From Agrobacterium fabrum str. C58 (GTDB lineage: Bacteria; Pseudomonadota; Alphaproteobacteria; Rhizobiales; Rhizobiaceae): DNA of 64,000 nt. Of the stretch, positions 61,108-64,000 are shown piece by piece (within the stretch, counting starts at the first letter, position 1; the number at the start of each line of letters is the position of its first letter). The stretch covers positions 1,486,001 to 1,550,000 of the forward strand of contig NC_003062.2 in NCBI RefSeq assembly GCF_000092025.1. The letters run 5' to 3'. The notes beneath the pieces are model-generated. The model was not told the origin of the DNA and did not search any database. It was given only the letters and a program-made list of their open reading frames with translations. A program made the translations under genes and the position numbers.

Positions 61108-61953
61108 TCAGAAACGCTTGAGGAAAGAGGCCTTCGCAAGCAACCATTGCCGGCGAAGCTGCGACAATTGCAGGTCGCCGTCGAACACCCCTGCCCCCGC
61201 CTTCCTGGCGGCAGCGATGACCGGGCCGGACAAAGCGACGGGCAGATAGGCGGCAAAGAGGTTTTTCGAGATCGTCGCGCGTCTTGCCTTCTCGATATGA
61301 TCGAGCGCATGAGCGGCGAAAATTTCAACGGCGATGCCGATACGCTGCCTGTCCTGACCTGCAAGAAAGGTTTCACGATCAAGACCAGCCGCGGCCAGCA
61401 TGTCAGCGGGAATATAGACCTGTCCGCGACGCCGGTGAAGCGGCATGAGCAGCAGCATGCCGGCCATGGCCTGGGCCACACCAGCATGTCCCGCCGCTTC
61501 CGCGCTATGAGCGGCATCCTCGGCGGAAAGCACGAGGCTTGCGAGCTGGATCAGGGCCGAGGCGGTTTCGCCGGCGTATCCCTCAAGCGCGTTGCGATCC
61601 TCGAACAGATCGTCATAGAGATCGAAGATACGCGCCTCGATCATATTGCCGAGCACCGGGCGCGGCAGGCGATAGTGTTCGATCGTCGTCAGGAGCGCTG
61701 CGGCCACCGGATGGGATTGGCTGTCACCGTGCGGATTGCCGTCGACAAGGTCACGCCACCATTGCATACGCACCTCACCCGGCAGCGCCTCGCGCACGGA
61801 ATCGCGGATACGGGCGATTTCGGCGTTGAAGGCGTAAAGGGCAGCCAGAGCATTGCGCTTGTCGGCAGGCGACAAAAGGCAGGCGAGATAACGGTCACGA
61901 TCGGTGTCGCGCAGCGTCGCGAGGCAGACGTCGAGATTTTCTGTGGGTTCCAT
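61108..61953 (-). CDS. Phytoene/squalene synthase-like protein resembling NDUFAF6
   Basis: The 281-aa product is a trans-isoprenyl synthase fold protein, but the Asp-rich catalytic motifs are absent: the first motif position reads AEIARIRDSVRE and the second reads LMPLHRRRGQVYIP. The pattern FNAEIARIRDSVREALPGEV with RMQWWRD is very close to mitochondrial complex I assembly factor NDUFAF6 as I recall it. It follows the Mth938-type gene after 23 bases. Prenyl-transfer activity is unlikely; assembly of complex I is an inference. Confidence 0.82.
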   Translation of the reverse strand: MEPTENLDVCLATLRDTDRDRYLACLLSPADKRNALAALYAFNAEIARIRDSVREALPGEVRMQWWRDLVDGNPHGDSQSHPVAAALLTTIEHYRLPRPVLGNMIEARIFDLYDDLFEDRNALEGYAGETASALIQLASLVLSAEDAAHSAEAAGHAGVAQAMAGMLLLMPLHRRRGQVYIPADMLAAAGLDRETFLAGQDRQRIGIAVEIFAAHALDHIEKARRATISKNLFAAYLPVALSGPVIAAARKAGAGVFDGDLQLSQLRRQWLLAKASFLKRF

Positions 61954-61976
61954 GGTTCCCCGCGCGCGAAACGCCC

Positions 61977-62369
61977 TCAGCCTTCGACGGCAATCAGCGC
62001 CGCGGCTACGGCGCGCGATTCCGAAAGGATGATATTATAGGTCCGGACCGCGGCACCCGTGCTCATCGGATCGATCGAAATGCCAGCCTCCTTAAAAGCC
62101 GCACGCAATTCTTTCGGCAGGACCCGCATGCCGTCACCCGTGCCGATCAGCAGCACTTCGATATCCTGCGCTTCCGCCAGAACCTTTTCGAAATGCTCGA
62201 CGGTCAATTCTTTCGCATCAATGGGTTCCCACCCGTAAATGCCCGAGGGCAAAAGCAGAAGAGAGCCGCGATGCGACATGTCGGCAAAGCGGAAGCCGCC
62301 ATTGCCATAAGCATCGAGGGGCGCCCGGCCGGGAAAGTGGGCCGGGCGTATTTCGATCCCGCCGGCCAT
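61977..62369 (-). CDS. Mth938/DUF498-like protein resembling NDUFAF3
   Basis: The 130-aa product is a Mth938-domain protein: RGSLLLLPSGIYGWEP, EVLLIGTGDGMRVLPKELRAAF, and the end TGAAVRTYNIILSESRAVAAALI. This pattern is shared with mitochondrial complex I assembly factor NDUFAF3. Its ATG overlaps the secDF stop by one base (TGATG). Family fit is clear; a complex I role in bacteria is an inference. Confidence 0.88.
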   Translation of the reverse strand: MAGGIEIRPAHFPGRAPLDAYGNGGFRFADMSHRGSLLLLPSGIYGWEPIDAKELTVEHFEKVLAEAQDIEVLLIGTGDGMRVLPKELRAAFKEAGISIDPMSTGAAVRTYNIILSESRAVAAALIAVEG

Positions 62370-64000
62370 CAGACGGCAGGCTTGCCGCCAATGGCGCCGG
62401 TGTTGTTTTCTTTCTTGTCGTCCTTTTCGTCTTCCGCATCCTTGCTGTCAGGACGCAGCTTGAAGGCGATCAGCACCGGAGCCGCGATATAGACCGAGGA
62501 GAACACGCCGATACCGACGCCGAACAACATGGCGAAGGTGAAGGAACGGATGACCTCGCCACCGAAGAGATACAGTGCCAGCAGTGCCAGAAGCACGGTC
62601 AGGCCGGTAAGGATCGTGCGCGACAGGGTCTGGTTCAGCGATACGTCGATGATCATCGAAAGCGGCATCTTCTTGTATCGCCGGAGGTTTTCACGGACAC
62701 GGTCGTAGATGACGACAGTGTCGTTCAGCGAATAACCGATGATCGTCAGGATCGCCGCGATACTGGTCAGGTTGAACTCTATACCCAGGAAGACGAAAAG
62801 GCCGATGGTGAAGACCACGTCATGCACCATCGAGATGACCGCACCGAGTGCAAACTGCCACTCGAAGCGAACCCAGATGTAGACCATGATCGCCGCCATG
62901 GCGAGCAGGACACCGATCGTGGAAGTAACGGTCAGGTCACCGGAGACGGCCGGACCAACGACTTCCACGCGACGGAAGTCGTATTTGTCCTCAAGTTCGC
63001 CGCGAACCAGCGTGATGGCCGACTGCTCGGCATTTTCGCCGCCGTCCTGCGCCTGAATGCGGATGAGCACATCCTGCGGCGAGCCGAAGTTCTGAGCCTG
63101 GATTTCACCGAGGTTGAGCTGGTTCAGACGCTCGCGGATGTCAGCAAGATCTGCCTCACCCTGCTTGGCGCGCACTTCGATGACCGAGCCACCCTGGAAA
63201 TCGATGCCGAGGTTCAGACCCTTGGCGACGAAACCGCCGACGCAGGCGAGCATGATCACACCGGTGATCATGAAAACCACGCGGCGATAACGCATGAAGG
63301 GAATATCGCGACCATCGAACATGGCCGTGCGTACACCCTTCGGCAGATGTTTCGGACGGCTGCGGCGAACCCAGTAGCCGAACATCCAGGCCGTCAGCGT
63401 ATAGGCCGTGAACACGGTGGTAATGATACCGACCGCAAGCGTGACGGCGAAGCCCTTGACCGGACCAGTGCCCATGTAGAACAGCACGCTCGCCACGATC
63501 AGCGTCGTCAGGTTGGCGTCGATGATGGTCGCAAAGGCGCGTGTAAAACCATTATCCAGCGCCTGGATCAGCGGTTTGCCGCTCTTCACCTCTTCGCGTA
63601 TTCGCTCATAGATCAGAACGTTGGAATCCACCGCCATACCGATCGTCAAGACGATACCGGCGATACCGGGCAAGGTGAGCGTTGACCCGATGACGCTCAA
63701 CACCGCGATCAACATTACGACGTTGACGATAAGCGCGATATTCGCCAGCAGGCCGAAGAAGCCGTAGAAGACGAACATGAAGATGAGGACGCCAACGGCG
63801 CCGATGGCGCTGGCCGTAAGGCCCGCGGTGATGGAGTCGTTACCGAGGCTCGGACCGACGGTGCGTTCTTCAACGACCGTTAGCGTGGCCGGCAGTGCAC
63901 CGGCTCGCAGCAGAACCGCGAGATCATTCGCACCCTGCACCGAGAAACTACCGGAAATCTGTCCCGAACCGCCGATGATGGGCTCGCGGATGACAGGCGC
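62369..64000 (-). CDS. secDF: Fused protein translocase SecD-SecF, C-terminal part (cut by window edge)
   Basis: The minus-strand frame enters from the right edge and is open for 544 codons, with its stop at 62369-62371. It holds the last part of SecD (six spans, GIVLTIGMAVDSNVLIYERIREE) and the complete SecF (FQGGSVIEVR, then GYSLNDTVVIYDRVRENLRR), joined in one protein as in other Rhizobiales. SecDF uses the proton gradient to help export. The C-terminus is acidic and Lys-rich (DSKDAEDEKDDKKE). Confidence 0.95.
   Translation of the reverse strand, partial: APVIREPIIGGSGQISGSFSVQGANDLAVLLRAGALPATLTVVEERTVGPSLGNDSITAGLTASAIGAVGVLIFMFVFYGFFGLLANIALIVNVVMLIAVLSVIGSTLTLPGIAGIVLTIGMAVDSNVLIYERIREEVKSGKPLIQALDNGFTRAFATIIDANLTTLIVASVLFYMGTGPVKGFAVTLAVGIITTVFTAYTLTAWMFGYWVRRSRPKHLPKGVRTAMFDGRDIPFMRYRRVVFMITGVIMLACVGGFVAKGLNLGIDFQGGSVIEVRAKQGEADLADIRERLNQLNLGEIQAQNFGSPQDVLIRIQAQDGGENAEQSAITLVRGELEDKYDFRRVEVVGPAVSGDLTVTSTIGVLLAMAAIMVYIWVRFEWQFALGAVISMVHDVVFTIGLFVFLGIEFNLTSIAAILTIIGYSLNDTVVIYDRVRENLRRYKKMPLSMIIDVSLNQTLSRTILTGLTVLLALLALYLFGGEVIRSFTFAMLFGVGIGVFSSVYIAAPVLIAFKLRPDSKDAEDEKDDKKENNTGAIGGKPAV

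Overview
The window looks like chromosomal DNA of an alphaproteobacterium of the Rhizobiaceae, most likely Agrobacterium or a close relative. Supporting signs are the high GC content with tight ATGA gene overlaps, the fixNOQP/fixGHIS names-and-order of a cbb3 oxidase with FNR/FixK boxes, a rhizobial LexA box (GTTC-N7-GTTC), the znuA//znuCB-zur layout, a fused secDF, and a paired intergenic palindrome of a type common in Rhizobiales. The species is inferred from gene content and has not been checked against any database. No phage, insertion sequence, CRISPR array or rRNA was seen; this is core chromosome with small accessory patches.

Layout. 1-5.1 kb: minus-strand metG (cut by the edge), holB-tmk, a DD-carboxypeptidase-like gene and rlpA. 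5.3-9.9 kb: small exported or membrane proteins, tRNA-Ser(UGA), a candidate small RNA, a zinc-ribbon protein and a complete DD-carboxypeptidase with a SPOR domain. 9.9-19.3 kb: gyrA, marC, an HPP-CBS protein, parDE, and divergent ssb and uvrA sharing a LexA box. 19.3-25.8 kb: DUF72, dusA, FAH-family hydrolase, gamma carbonic anhydrase, and the zinc import and sensing locus zur-znuB-znuC//znuA. 25.8-33.0 kb: LacI regulator, GH2 beta-mannosidase, YghZ-type aldo/keto reductase, an RcnB-like protein and gnd. 33.2-42.5 kb: cbb3 oxidase assembly (fixGHIS) and structural (fixNOQP) operons, separated by an SRPBCC-VOC-VOC gene trio and each with its own FNR-type box. 42.9-47.2 kb: a translationally coupled SulP transporter / ParB-like / MscS operon. 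47.2-56.8 kb: cobU, DUF599, DUF1624, MerR, mgtE, a YdeP-type molybdenum oxidoreductase followed by a small wHTH-like protein and a degenerate deformylase, OsmC, a 55-aa membrane protein and a PAS protein. 57.0-64.0 kb: a small lipoprotein, tRNA-Leu(GAG), lipB, an alcohol dehydrogenase, a DMT exporter, and the minus-strand cluster secDF / Mth938-type protein / phytoene-synthase-like protein, the last two resembling mitochondrial complex I assembly factors NDUFAF3 and NDUFAF6.

The items most worth a second look are the carboxypeptidase paralogue that has lost two of its three active-site motifs, the deformylase paralogue without metal ligands, the SulP/ParB-like/MscS operon, the secDF/NDUFAF3/NDUFAF6-like cluster, and two intergenic promoter-terminator units that look like small RNAs. 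Functions are read from sequence motifs and family knowledge recalled from memory; no searches were run.
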